A DNA stretch of 64,000 nt from Diphasiastrum complanatum (GCA_029204225.1 CM055111.1:2915029-2979028), one strand, 5' to 3'. Counted from the stretch's first letter, positions 11,077 through 24,420 are shown. Program-made: numbers and translations. The notes: a model not told the origin generated them from the letters alone.

Positions 11077-11157
11077 AGGCTTGAGACAAGGCGGGGTGGG
11101 GGCTTTGGGGAGAACAGGGCCCAGGCTTGAGACAAGGCGGGGTGGGGGCTTCGGGGA
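11077..11157. repeat. GC-rich 46 bp tandem repeat, two copies
   Basis: AGGCTTGAGACAAGGCGGGG plus GTGGGGGCTTYGGGG occurs at 11077 and again at 11123. The G-runs contrast with the AT-rich surroundings. It starts about 20 bp upstream of the P450 TATA-like site. Confidence 0.8.
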
Positions 11158-11387
11158 TCATCGTTACTGAAAAATACAAGCACTGCCCAGCTTTGGCCTC
11201 AGCTCAATCTCAGCCACACATTTTTTTATTTTAAAAAATTAATTTTTTATTGACATAAACCTGCCCAAAGATTTTGCTTGTGTGATTGACACATATTTAT
11301 GTATCCCATAAGTATTTTGCAATTGTCACATGTCTTAGATATATATCAAAATCATACATCTTGTTTCAAAACATGTGTCCCGGTGTG

Positions 11388-11661
11388 AATTTTGAGGCTC
11401 ACCAAAAATTTGGTGCTCGCACCTACGTGTGCTCGAAAGTTTATAGCCACAAAAAATTGTGTTGTCTGCTCGTGCTCAGGTGCATGTGCATGCGCGTAGA
11501 TCCATTTCGAAACTTGCAAAAAATATTTGGTGCACCAAAATCTGAAATCTTTGAGGCTCACCAAAAGTTTGGTGGCATTTGCTGCGCCCCTAATATTTGG
11601 TGCACCAAAAACTGAAATCTTTGAGGCTCACCAAAAGTTTGGTGGCATTTGTTGCGCCCCT
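11388..11661. repeat. 70 bp tandem repeat with TTTGGTGCACCAAA palindrome
   Basis: Two near-identical units at 11522-11591 and 11592-11661, each with TTTGGTGCACCAAA (a perfect 14 bp palindrome), GAGGCTCACCAAAAGTTTGG and TTGCGCCCCT. A degenerate partial unit lies at 11388-11425. The open frames here simply follow the repeat. Confidence 0.8.
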
Positions 11662-11689
11662 GCTTGTGCTACATGGCGTGTTGGCAGCA

Positions 11690-12120
11690 CGTTGGGGCCA
11701 AATGCCTAGGCAGTGCCTTTAAGGCTCAACGGGGGAGGGGGTTTGTGGGCCACCGTTTGCCTTTAATTTTCCTTATATGCCTTAGGTGCGGACTGGGGTC
11801 GTACCTCCTACTTGACACATTATGTATGGGTTTGGCCATTGACTAGTAAATCCAAAGTTTTGATTCTTTCTAATGTCTAAGAGTTCTAGATTGTTGTGAT
11901 GTATGACTCATGCCCGGTCCCATGACAAATCACATGATTGTAATTTGAGACACTGGGTATGCATTAAAAGAGGAGGCATGGAGCCGGCTAGGACCAACCG
12001 GCTAGGACCAAAGCCCTATAAAAGACAATGGGTCTCTGACCAGAGTTATCAAACACAAGCACATCCGACAAGTCAAGACTTACCAACTGTTAGAAACAGA
12101 AGCACTCAGCAAGCAAATAG
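11690..12120 (+). mobile_element. LTR-like segment with TATA box
   Basis: The segment opens GTTGGGGCCAAATGCC, has a short direct repeat GCCGGCTAGGACCAA/ CCGGCTAGGACCAA near 11982-12008, and a strong TATA box CCCTATAAAAGAC at 12014-12026. This resembles the U3-R part of a plant LTR, probably Ty3-type given the Ty3 gag relic 660 bp downstream. No terminal pair or target duplication was found. Confidence 0.4.
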
Positions 12121-12784
12121 CTTATGAAAGCGAAGAGCAGGAAAAACTTATGAAGCGTCTGTGGAGTACATATATTCTATCCAATAGGAAAATTACAAGT
12201 GTTCAGATCCTAGGTGGCATCCCTGTCACGCGGCTCTATTCCAATGAGAAACGAGCACGTGGAAGGTTGCAACGCTTGCATGGGATGCGAACAGTCTAAA
12301 TCATCATGAATATTCTTCTCTTAGGGTTGGCCTTCTTCTTAGGGAATGTGTCATTTCATAACTGCCCTTCGGGTAGTGATCCTTCCTTTAGATTCATGTG
12401 TTTAAGTATCTTCCCCTTCGATATATCGTTAAATAAGTTTATCATTGCTGCGTCATTTAGATATTTCTTCATATTCAGGCCTTATCTTCATCATTTGTAA
12501 TGGTTGATTTGGATTTTGCATCACATTATAATATTTCACAAAAAAGTGCTTGTAATAGGGTTCCCCCCACCCCCCCCCCCCCCCTCCCTCACCCCGCCTC
12601 AAATGTGAAGCGTCCTCGTGAACAATCGACATCAGCAACATTAACTTCAAAAACTTTGGAAGATATTTTCTTCAAACATTCAACGATGGATCTCGAACAT
12701 TTATAAAATATAACAAAGTCTTTAATTTGAATATATACAATATGTACATATCAGTTTGGAAATAACAGAAAAGAGCGCAAATGA
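12121..12784. other. no gene recognised; C homopolymer
   Basis: No recognisable coding sequence. A C-rich run with one A and one T interruption lies near 12563-12592. Possible leader of a Ty3 element, by position only. Confidence 0.4.
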
Positions 12785-13208
12785 TTGATCCCCAACCACC
12801 ACCTAGATTGGCATTACCACCCATCCCCCCCAAACCCAGGGCCTAGTAGTGAGAAATCCGCAACTGGCTGAAGTGACCGAAGAGAAGAAGACCCTACTAC
12901 CCTTGGGAGGAAGCACATGACTCTGTCCCAGTGCATTTCATAGATGGAGAGAATGATGACTTAGTGCCTATCTATGACCGGATTTAGAGCTCCCATCAAG
13001 TGTTACGGATGCGTAGAGAACCATAGAATTGTCGAGTGCCCTAACAAGCCACAAGGCAACTTTGTACTTTTATGTTGTGATTGCGGGTACGGATACCCAT
13101 ATCTCACGTGTCCAATGAGAAAGGAGAAACAAGGAGAGGTCTCTACCCCTTTACACCTGGTGACTGTGGTAGGAGAGCCCAAGGCATCTACGATGCCTGT
13201 ATTTATCT
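12785..13208 (+). pseudogene. Ty3/gypsy gag C-terminal relic with zinc knuckles
   Basis: Frame fragments RLALPPIPPKP, AEVTEEKK and FRAPIKCYGCVENHRIVECP, then CCDCGYGYPYLTCP and STPLHLVTVVGEPKASTMPV, match the minus-strand Ty3 gag at 22.55-23.0 kb segment by segment. The first finger keeps C-x2-C-x3-H-x4-C. In the second the His position reads Tyr (CCDCGYGYPYLTC). Frameshifts are present. Homology stops at PVFI near 13208, the same point where the 22.55 kb copy is fused to copia sequence. Confidence 0.75.
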
Positions 13209-13629
13209 GATTTGCTATTCAAAGGCTAACTGATCTAAAACCTATTCTAACAGATCGAATTGCCTAGATCTAATTGGGCTTCCTAAATTAATCCTAGCTA
13301 GCGGGTTGGGATCGTCTGGCTTGAATCAGCCTAGGCTAACTAACTATCTAGCTGATCTATCTAAGATGAAACTACCTAGTTGACAACTAATCTATCTAGA
13401 TAATTGGACCTATTCTAACTTAACTTAACTTATCTACCTACCTATAATACCTAATTATCCTAAATCTAAGTGAGACTCTAAGGATTTGACTCCTAACAAT
13501 CTAGGTCTAAACTATCGTCAATGTTCAACTACTCTATGCTATCCTCTATCTAAATTGACAACTATCTAATTTATTTATCTATCTAGGTAAACTAGATTGA
13601 AATCAACTAACTACACCTACCTAGGCTAG
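13209..13629. repeat. CTA-rich degenerate simple sequence
   Basis: Dense CTA, TCTA and CTAACT words (for example TAACTAACTATCTAGCTGAT and CTTAACTTAACTTATCTACC) with no open frame. It looks like a decayed simple-sequence block between the Ty3 gag and Ty3 integrase relics. Confidence 0.55.
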
Positions 13630-14490
13630 CTAATGGGGTGTGGATGGCTCATCATGAGCAGAAGAAAATGACGAGGATGGCGCTTCCGGCACATCCCTGA
13701 GCTCAACATCAGTTGAATAGTAGCGACGCAACCTGTTGCCATTAATGGGCTTGTTGAGCGAATTTTCTTGTAGGCCGACGAGAATGACTGCGCCATTAGG
13801 TTGACTCAGATTCTACTACCTTGTACAGTCCTTCTCCCTGAAACTTAAGCTTGTCTTTATGTGCCTTGGCGTTGTATAACAGGGCCAATTCTCCCTTAAC
13901 GAGATCCTTGGTCTTGATATTCTGATCATGTCCGGCCTTCCGTCGCTGTTTCTCTAGAGCTAGGGCATGAAGTGCTAGGAAGCGAGTTTCATGAAGTTGA
14001 AGAAGGTTGTCTAATCTCCTCTTGGTGGATTCCTCTATAGACGATTGCCACTCTCACACTAGGAATGACAAACTCAGCAGACATTATGACTTCCTATCCA
14101 TACACCATTTGTGAAATGGAGTTTGTCCAGTGCTCACTTTGAGTGTGGTTCTGAAAGCCCATAAAGTTGCATGAAGCTTATGTTCCCAACCCGATCACGA
14201 AGCTTCAACCATCTTTGTGATAATCCCGCAGAGGATTTTGTTTGATGATTTCGCTTGTCCATTGCAACGTGGGTAATAGGGTGTACTCTTCCTATGGACA
14301 ACCAAATAAGAGGATAACAGGTGAGTGATGGTCTTGTTTAGAAAATGTGTTTCACGATCACTCACGAGTTCTAGTGGGCACCCAAAACAAGCTAGGATGC
14401 TTTCATACAGGAATTTAGCAGTGGAGTTGGCGTTAGCCTTCCTCACCACCTTGGCTTCTACCCATTTGGTCAAGTGGTCAGTGGAAAAAA
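13630..14490 (-). pseudogene. Ty3/gypsy integrase relic (core + C-terminus)
   Basis: From 14473 the minus strand reads MTKWVEAKVVRKANANSTAK, FLYESILACFGCPLELVSDR and STPYYPRCNGQAKSSNK, the Ty3 integrase core with the DR.THF region and the PxxNGQ.E region, where the usual Glu reads Lys (GQAKSSNK). Downstream in shifted frames comes HKLHATLWAFRTTLKVSTG-like text and finally PINGNRLRRYYSTDVEL with a stop at 13630-13632. Integrase inserts element cDNA. RT and RNase H are missing and several frame breaks occur, so it is dead. No chromodomain is apparent. The gag relic at 12.8 kb is in the opposite orientation, so the two are not one intact element. Confidence 0.8.
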
Positions 14491-17214
<2,724 letters not shown>

Positions 17215-17226
17215 CTCCTCCTACTT
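17215..17226 (-). other. polypurine tract
   Basis: AAGTAGGAGGAG on the minus strand, immediately before TGTCATGTAC of the LTR. It would prime plus-strand DNA synthesis in element sense. Confidence 0.6.
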
Positions 17227-17464
17227 AAACATTTTTGTCCTCAAAAATGAAGACGCTTGTCTGATCAGCTTGATCGCCTTGGTTAAGTAGTCACGATTAA
17301 GGATGTGTCGTCCAAAAAAATAATTTATTGCCTCGTTACAGATCCAAAGTTGTCGATTTGAATCCATTTTGCTAGCTGCAGACTGTAATTCTTGTTCCCA
17401 TGAAGAAGAAAAGATGGCTGAAGAAGAGATGGATTAAACACCATATTGCTTTTTGACAATCAAA

Positions 17465-19085
17465 TCACAATATCCTCGTTTGTCTACTTTTTTGATCATG
17501 TTCAAAAATATTGATATCTCCATTATTTTGAACCACAAACTGGAAATTGTGATATAATGGATCTTTGATTGTTTGTCCCATTTTATAGTAAGGACAATTT
17601 CTAGCTTGTATAATACAAGTTTCATCACATTTCGTTGTGCACTCTATACTGAATGTGAAGCATTCATATAGATCAGTTGTATCCTTGTTTGTTAATCCCA
17701 TTTCACAAGATGTTTCAAACAAGTTTTCTGGTTGAATGTGATGTGATAATTTTGGTGATCTCAAGGAAGATAGGGTCCTTGAGTGATTTGCCTCATTGAC
17801 AACTTCTTTGCCTGAATTGGCCCTTGTACTGCTCAATCGAAGATCAATATTGAAAACAAAAATATTGTCCTCATAATCCTCCGCATCGTGTTTGTTGTCC
17901 TCAGCTGATTTTTGATGTCCTTGCATTGACATTGTATATGCAATTGGAATTTTTTGGGTTAATTCAAGTTGGGAATTACAATTATGTTGCTGATCTTGTG
18001 TACATATCTTGATGAAGAATCATCAGTTTCACTTGAATTCGTTTCCTGCATTGGATCTTCCATACCAGACATTTCCTCGTGATCATTACCATTTCGATTC
18101 CCAAGGCATGTTTGTAGCAAGTTCCCAATGTTGGCTATTCCTTCGGGATCAATATCAATGTGCTCTCCTTGATTTGAGTCTTGACTTCCATTATCAGATT
18201 GTTCATCAGCCTCAAAATGTTGGATCCTTGAAGCTTCACCTTTTTGTTGGACATTTTGATGAACATTCGTTGGCACACCTCTGGCTGCTATAGGTTGTTG
18301 TGCTTGTTGTTCCAACATTCCGTTGTGATTTCCAAGTCTAACCGGATATCCATTATGACTATATAATACTGTTTTCCCTTGTCCATTTCAATTCTCCAAA
18401 CATCTTGAGAAGATGTTACATTTTGTGATGGAGACAGTAGTTGGAACGATGTACATGGCTCATTAGCTCTTTGATCAGCTCCCACAATTTTGTCTTGTCC
18501 ACTAGATAGGCTAGCAAACAATCTTTCCCATTTCACCTCATCAGCTTGCCGATCTTGTTTCATTTTCTGCAACATTCCAACTATCAGATCTTTTGTGGCC
18601 TGCAGTTTACTTAATATGTTCCCCTGTTGGTTCAAAATATGCGGTTCTTCCGCCACTTCTTCAGTAGAGCTCAATTGTCCATTGAACAATAGTAATGATG
18701 AACCACAATGGGTATGAGGAGTGGCATTATTGATTGTGCTATTATGTATGCAATGTTGCACATGAGATGACGATTGTTCAAGTTGGCACATAGAACTCAT
18801 GTACCGCAGTGCGTGCTCATCACCTAGTGAATTGCGATGATGTTTTGATTGTCATGATTATAGCTCATCATCACTGTCACTACTATAGAAACTGCCATCA
18901 ATATTAGATTGATTTGATTGGTGTAGCTTATGGTTTTTATTTTGGTCAGAATAGTTTTCATCATCACTCAAATAGTCTCCATATGAGTCGTGTTGCTCAT
19001 ATTGATCTGAACTATTGTCATTGTGCTCCCCTACTGATAATATTGATATGAAATACCATCATTTTGTTCCTCGTATATGAGTCTG
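17465..19085 (-). pseudogene. unrecognised acidic and Cys-rich ORF group inside an LTR element
   Basis: Three minus-strand open stretches (18800-18288, 18318-17959, 17932-17465) form one reading path broken by frameshifts near 18345 and 17945. An in-frame N-terminal extension to about 19035 carries two stops and an Asp/Ser-rich text (YGDYLSDDENYSDQN, FYSSDSDDEL). The middle has a possible coiled coil (GNILSKLQATKDLIVGMLQK, MKQDRQADEVKWERLF) and a very acidic part (SDNGSQDSNQGEHIDIDPEG). The C-terminal third has six Cys (YECFTFSIECTTKCDETC region). I recognise no gag, pol or host family. It lies in element sense just upstream of the PPT at 17215-17226, where pol or an extra 3' ORF would be expected. 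It could be a captured host gene or an element-specific ORF. Now broken. Confidence 0.5.
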
Positions 19086-19838
19086 TAAATTTATAAAGAC
19101 CCTTATAGAAAAAATTGCCAAGTTAGATTTTTGCAAGGAAAGAAGATCTTGACAGTTTCTCCACCCACTCAAAACTCAGAGTTCTACGATGAGTAAAACT
19201 GAGGATTGCAAAACCTTGAAGTTCATATGAAATTGAGCACTTTTGCTTTTTACAGCATCGAATTCTGAGCTCAAACAGAAAAGATATGGAACTAATAAAA
19301 ACATGTAAAATCTGACTCAAATAAATTAAATAAATGAAAAAAAAGAATAATTACAAAATTTTAATAAATTCTCAATGTCATGCTCTTTGTTCTGATCACT
19401 TATTGTTTTTACAGCACCAGAATCCGAGTTCATACAAAAAAGTTATGTAAAGTTAAAGACTGAAAGTAAAGTTGAATTTAGACAACTTAGAATAAAGGGG
19501 TTCTTAAAAAAAAAACTATAAACTGAATTCTATAAAGTTTGAAATCCATGAAATGTTTTGGTGCTCAGGAGAAGTTGCAGGAACCATAGAGAATTAAGAA
19601 GTTTTACAGTAAATTTTTTTTAACGGCTGTCTATATGGTGCATTTGGGTGCTTGTGAAGGATTGTGGGCAACCGTAATTTTTTTTTTGAAAAAACCAAAT
19701 TTTTTCTAAGGCAGGGAATAGGTAGAGAGAGAAAGAAGTCGACCGAAGGAGAGAGGGGTAGAGAGAGAATAGGTAACCAAAGAGGGGTAGAGAGAGAGGG
19801 AAGGTAACCGAAGAGGGATAGATGGTGGGGTAGAAAGC
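19086..19838. other. no gene recognised; GA-rich minisatellite
   Basis: Two diverged copies of a stretch around TTTTTACAGCAYCRGAATYC lie near 19250 and 19410. At 19722-19815 a minisatellite repeats AGAGGGGTAGAGAGAGA with AGGTAACCGA between units. Nothing coding is recognised before the copia homology that starts at 19839. Confidence 0.5.
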
Positions 19839-20488
19839 CCAACCTGTCTCACGTCAGAATCTTTGGCTGTGCAGCTTATGCACATATTCTTGATAAGCTT
19901 CGAAAGAAGCTTGATGAGAAAGCCGAGTTGAGATTTCTGGTAGGTTATGACAACAATTTGTCATACTACAGAGTCTACATACCAGACACGAACACTGTGA
20001 AAATAGTGAGAGATGTCAGATTTGATGAGAGCAGGACAATGGCCAATGACGATCCTGTCAGTTATGAAGTTCTGGGGAGACAATACTATGACCTGCCGCC
20101 AATGACAGAAGCAGAGGACGAACATGAAAACAAAGATTTTCGAGTCGTCTCCCATTCGAGCGACGAATCTGAAGAAGATACTACTACAGTTCCTGTAAAC
20201 CAAGATGGTTCTGGACCGAGCAGAGTAGACAAAGGCAAAGGCATTGCTGTCCCAGGAGGATCTCCTAGAAGGTCGACAAGACCACGAAGAGCGCCAGCAA
20301 GATATGTGCCAGGCAGCTCAGCTTCCACACCAGAAGAGTTCTGCGGATTCAGTGGAGAACCACAGACTTTCAAGGAAGTGATTGAAAGTCCAAAAAAGGA
20401 CAGATGGATCCAAGCCATGAACGAAGAAATGGAGTCCACGAGGAAGAACCAGATATGGACGTTGCAGCCATTACCACATAAGTGCAAG
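19839..20488 (+). pseudogene. copia pol, part 1: integrase end and linker (split by solo LTR)
   Basis: The frame reads NLSHVRIFGCAAYAHILDKL, ELRFLVGYDNNLSYYRVYIP, VRDVRFDESRTM, VLGRQYYDLPP, a charged linker with GGSPRRSTRPRRAPARYVPG, then EEFCGFSGEPQTFKEVIES and MNEEMESTRKNQIWTLQPLP. This is the stretch between integrase core and RT in copia pol. It is open for more than 200 codons and then stops inside a solo LTR inserted at 20489. The upstream integrase core, protease and gag are missing; homology starts abruptly after a GA-rich minisatellite. Confidence 0.88.
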
Positions 20489-21280
20489 TGACAAAAATTT
20501 CTAGAATTCACACGTGTGGGGAATGTCCACAAGTATGATGGATCTAATTAAGCTTTATGATTAGCACAATAACCTGATTCTAGATTGATTAGCAAGATCT
20601 AGTACAGAAGTTATGGCTTAACCACAATCTAGCATGCTAAGCATCAGAATATGATAGCAATGAATCAATAATGATCAGAAGTACAAGATATCAGTGTATT
20701 AGCATTTGCCTCAACACGCGCTAGAGAGAGAAAGATAGAGAGATAACAAGCCAAAAATGTGTGGATCCAACATGGCATGAGATAGCTACAAAGCTTTGGT
20801 TCTTCATCAAAAAATATGAGGAGAGCTACACATATTTATGGAGTTTGAGGTAGCTCAAGGTAGAACCACATCCATCCATCATTTAATGACATCTAAAGTG
20901 AAAACTAGAGTCTATGTAACATTTGTCACTTCTCATGCATGAGACTATACCAACTTTTTCAAGTGTGCTAGTTCTAATTAGAAATGTAGAGATCATCATG
21001 CATGTGTCCATTACACTTTGTGCATGCCTTGCATGTCACTATCGATCACTTACAATCAATGCATGTGAATTGCCACGAGTTTCTACAAGCATAAATTTGC
21101 TAATTCTATGTCTACAAATTATATGCAAGTTGTACTCATCAATCTAGATATGACATATCCATGTAGCTCGAGTTCTATCTAGGCCAACCTTGGCATTTTG
21201 CATTTATGAACAACATACTTGCATGGTACAATATTTGTAGCAAGCCTAAAGTCAAGATGGATTATTTTTCCATTTCAACA
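20489..21280 (-). mobile_element. solo copia LTR with 5 bp target duplication
   Basis: A 792 bp segment with TG...CA ends (TGACAAAAATTTC ... CATTTCAACA) is flanked by GCAAG at 20484-20488 and 21281-21285. Its reverse complement matches the plus-strand LTR at 47157-47802, which is followed by a canonical PBS, so this copy lies in minus orientation with its U5 end at 20489. A CACACGTGTG palindrome lies at 20509-20518, 20 nt from the U5 end. TATA-like CCATAAATATG occurs near 20840 on the minus strand. A lone LTR with matching duplications means insertion of a full element followed by LTR-LTR recombination. Confidence 0.93.
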
Positions 21281-21926
21281 GCAAGATTGTCAAATGCAAA
21301 TGGGTTTTCAAGATCAAATATGGACCAGATGGGAACGTGACAAAATACAAGGCAAGACTAGTAGCGAAGGGTTTTTCTCAGAGATATGGTATTGACTACT
21401 CTGAAACCTTCTCTTTTGTCGTCAAACATTCGTTCCTACGTCTGTTATTTGCATATGCAACACCTTATGACCTCAGGATCCACATTGTGGACGAGAAGAC
21501 AACCTTCTTGCATGGTGAATTAGACGAAGAGATCTATATGGATCAACCCCCAGGATATGTCTGAAATTCACTTCCTGACTATGCATGCAGAATGCATAGA
21601 AGCATCTACGGTCTGAAACAATCAGCCCGACAATGGTACAAGAAGAAAGATCAAGCCTTGAAATCATTAGGATTCAAGCCTCTGTTGGCTGATTCCAATG
21701 TATATGTCAGAGTTACAGATGGGCATATCATCATTGTGGTTGTATATGTGGATGACATTCTGATACTTTGCAGGAGTGAGCAGCTGATCGCTGAAGTGAA
21801 GACAAACATCTCGAAACATTTCGAGATTGTGGATCTGGGAGAAGCCAGGTGTTACTTGGGCTTGCAAATTGAAAGGGACTACGAGGGAGGTAAGCTATAC
21901 CTTCACCAGTCCAAATACATTCATCG
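21281..21926 (+). pseudogene. copia pol, part 2: reverse transcriptase
   Basis: Continuing from part 1 after the solo LTR, the frame gives KIVKCKWVFKIKYGPDG, KYKARLVAKGFSQRYGIDYS and EEIYMDQPPGYV. A TGA at 21562-21564 interrupts it, then comes HRSIYGLKQSARQWYKKK and VVYVDDILIL (catalytic YVDD), then EIVDLGEARCYLGLQIERD and LHQSKYIHRV. The usual DVKTAFLHG-type motif reads VDEKTTFLHGEL. Homology ends at about 21926, where an oppositely oriented copia integrase fragment starts, so RNase H is missing. Two lesions, the TGA and the LTR insertion, make it non-functional. Confidence 0.9.
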
Positions 21927-22555
21927 AGTTTCTTTCTCATCTTATCTGGTATGTGCATATACACTGTGCATCCAAATGTCCAAACATGTGCTAGATTTCG
22001 CTTCGACTTTCACCATATCTCATGAGGAGTTTTATTCGGTATTCGAGATTTCAGAATACAATTTCGAAGATAATTTGATGTAGCCACTACTTCTGCCCAC
22101 AGCTTTTTTGGTGCTTTCGCATGAGCCATCATACACCTGGCAGCTTCCATAAGTGTATGATTCCTTCGTTCAGCTATTCCATTGTGCTGAGGTGTGTATG
22201 ATGCAGTCTTTGCATGCATAATGCCTGTATCGACTATCTTAGCTACAAATAGAAGATCTTTATAAAGAGTAGGGACATAGAGAACTTATCTAGTTTCTTG
22301 TCTCCCTGATTCGTGTCCAGCCATAATACACCAGTTCCATCAACCACATATTTAGAACCATCTCCAAGTATAATGAATCTCGAATAGTTCATCTTCTTGT
22401 ACTCAGACAAAATTTGTTTCGAGGAAACAAAATGTGAGGTAACTCCCGAATCAAGTACTACTTCTCGAATTGAATTAGATGAATGATATAGATCAGCACT
22501 AACATAAGTTGCTAAGTTCCTTGTTGCCCTGTCTTCTGCTACTCTGGAGCATTCT
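21926..22555 (-). pseudogene. copia protease/integrase fragment with internal deletion
   Basis: Minus strand, from 22550 down: RATRNLATYVSADLYHSSNS, VVLDSGVTSHFVSSKQILSE (the aspartic-protease DSGAT-type motif, here DSGVT) and FIILGDGSKYVVDGTGVLWL. The sequence then jumps directly to IVDTGIMHAKTASYTPQHNG and IAERRNHTLMEAARCMMAHA, the end of the integrase core. The pre-integrase zinc domain and most of the DDE core are deleted. The end HIPDKMRKKLDEC abuts the plus-strand RT at 21926. At its N-terminal side it is fused to Ty3 gag at about 22552. Confidence 0.82.
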
Positions 22556-23884
22556 ACTTTTTCTTGAATGAATACGAGCATCGTGGATGCCTTGCGCTCT
22601 CCTACCACAATCATTAAGTGTAGAGGGGCAGAGGCTTCTCCTTTCTTCTCTTGTCTATTTGGGCACGTAAGATATGGGTGTCCATACCCGCAATCTCGGC
22701 ATAGAGGCACAAAATTGCCTTATGGCTTGTTAGGGAACTCGACGATCCTATGGTTCTCTCCACATCCATAACATTTGATGGGAGCTCTAAATCCAGTACC
22801 TCTAAGCTGATTGGCGTAGGTAGGCACTAAGTCTCCGTTTTCTCCATCCATGAAATGCACGGGAATGGATTCCTGTGCTTCTGCTCTAGGGTAGTAGGGT
22901 TCTTCAGTTACCTCGACCATGTTCAACTGTTGAGCAGCGGGTTGATGTTTTGTACTACTAAACCTTGGGTTCTGGGGGGAATGGGAGGTAATGCCATTCT
23001 AGGCAGTGGTTGGGGTAGGGCACGTTGGCGTTGTGCCAATGGAGCAGGATTGGGTGTTGGATGGCGGACTACTTGGTTTTTGAGATTATAGCGACATTCA
23101 TTGGTATCATGATTGCTCATATTGCAAATATGACAATATCGGGTAGGTCATTCTAATCTTTGTCTTAACTATGGGCATTCGTTTTTGATGTGGTTGCCTT
23201 GACAATGTGGACACCAGGAGGCTTCTCTCCTAGGATAGGCATGGGTAGGGCCTGGTTCTATGTCGTTCAGCCTTTGGTCTACAACCGCGGTAAGGTTAGT
23301 CGTGAGCTTTTTTATTAGCTCATTGCTTTGCGTATGCAGCCTCTCCATGGTGGATATGACTATTGGCAGTAGAGGCAGAGGCATCATTATGCAATTTGTC
23401 CTTACGTTTGGCTCTTCGTTCCCTTCTGCATTTTCATTCCTGGTCGAGTTATCAGAGTCCAAACTAGTGCTCTCACTATCGTCGACTCTCTTGATGGCAT
23501 CAACGCAGGCTGCTTGAAAATACGCGTATTTGTCTCTTCGCTTTATTTGTTGTTTGATTTCCTTAGGTCATCCTGCCATGAACCAGGTTAGGACACTATG
23601 GTCTAGGATGCTATCAGGGTCGCATCCACCACGCAGTCTTTTGATCCACTTAATGTAATCACGTAGGGACTCATTCTTCCTGTCCATAAGGATTCGACCT
23701 AATTGCAAGAATGGATCGGAAAGAAAACGGGTGGTTTTGAATCTCGTAATGAACTCAGTCTGTAAGGTATTCCAATCATCACGTTCGTTTTGCTCAAGAT
23801 TGAAATACCAATCTTTAGCAGTATCGGTCAAGCACAGATTGAGCTTGATTGTGAAAGGATAAAGAGAAATCCTTGAATTTTTCT
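22552..23884 (-). pseudogene. Ty3/gypsy gag with four CCHC-type zinc fingers
   Basis: Minus strand, from 23884: KLNLCLTDTAKDWYFNLEQ, then NTLQTEFITRFKTTRF, LGRILMDRKNESLRDYIKW (retrotransposon gag domain). Four zinc-knuckle candidates follow: CPHCQGNHIKNEC, CHICNMSNHDTNEC, CYGCGENHRIVEF (last Cys replaced by Phe) and CRDCGYGHPYLTC. Three use a C-x2-C-x3-H-x4-C spacing and one the usual x4. Stops (TAG near 23171, TGA near 23150, TAA near 22728) and a frameshift near 22925 break the frame. Zinc knuckles bind element RNA. The leader, PBS and LTR to the right have matching orientation, so this is the 5' part of one Ty3 element; its pol is replaced by copia sequence. Confidence 0.85.
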
Positions 23885-24420
23885 AATGGCGAGTTATGCA
23901 GGGTGAGTAATAGCAAGAGCGAGCAATATGATTATAACTCGCTGAGCTATCCACTTGATAAACATGATGATCAGAACATTCTGTGAAGAAGGCGAGTAAT
24001 CAGGAACTGATGGCGAGTTATGGCTCTGTTGGCGAGTAATAAAATTATAACTCGCCAGTCTCTCAGATCATAGATCCATGTGTTCTCAGGCCACTGTTCT
24101 GACGGCGAGTAAAGATAATGAGCAAAAATTGAAAAATCTCTGATGTAATAACCCAATAACTCGTGGATCACCAAAATGATAGCTTTGAGCTGCCATTCAC
24201 TCTGGTCTCATGGCGAGTAATTTCGGCATGAAAAAAGTGTCAAAAAGCTAATGGGTGAGTAAAAGGTGTTTAGACGAGTAATTGTACTGATGGCGAGTTA
24301 TCACTTATAACTCGCCGAGCTCTCTGAACAGAGCCTGGAGTCTGCCTAGCTCTTTGGAAAAGTGGAGGGTAAAAATAGTAAAGGAAAGACAGAGAAAAGA
24401 CTATCGGTGAGTAATAAACC
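23885..24420. repeat. leader with dispersed GGCGAGTWAT motifs in both orientations
   Basis: About sixteen copies or near-copies of GGCGAGTTAT/GGCGAGTAAT lie here, for example near 23889, 23990, 24013, 24031, 24103, 24212 and 24292. Inverted ATAACTCGCC forms lie near 23935, 24047 and 24308. Several form head-to-head pairs 7-16 nt apart (24031/24047 and 24292/24308). The region lies between the Ty3 PBS and gag. Confidence 0.8.

Noticed and set aside
20086-20532. 148-codon minus-strand frame over the copia linker
   Set aside because: Shadow of the plus-strand copia pol fragment, which has clear homology in its own frame.
23885-24420. CRISPR-like array of short repeats
   Set aside because: Repeats are 10 bp, irregularly spaced and in both orientations inside a plant retroelement leader; no spacer structure.
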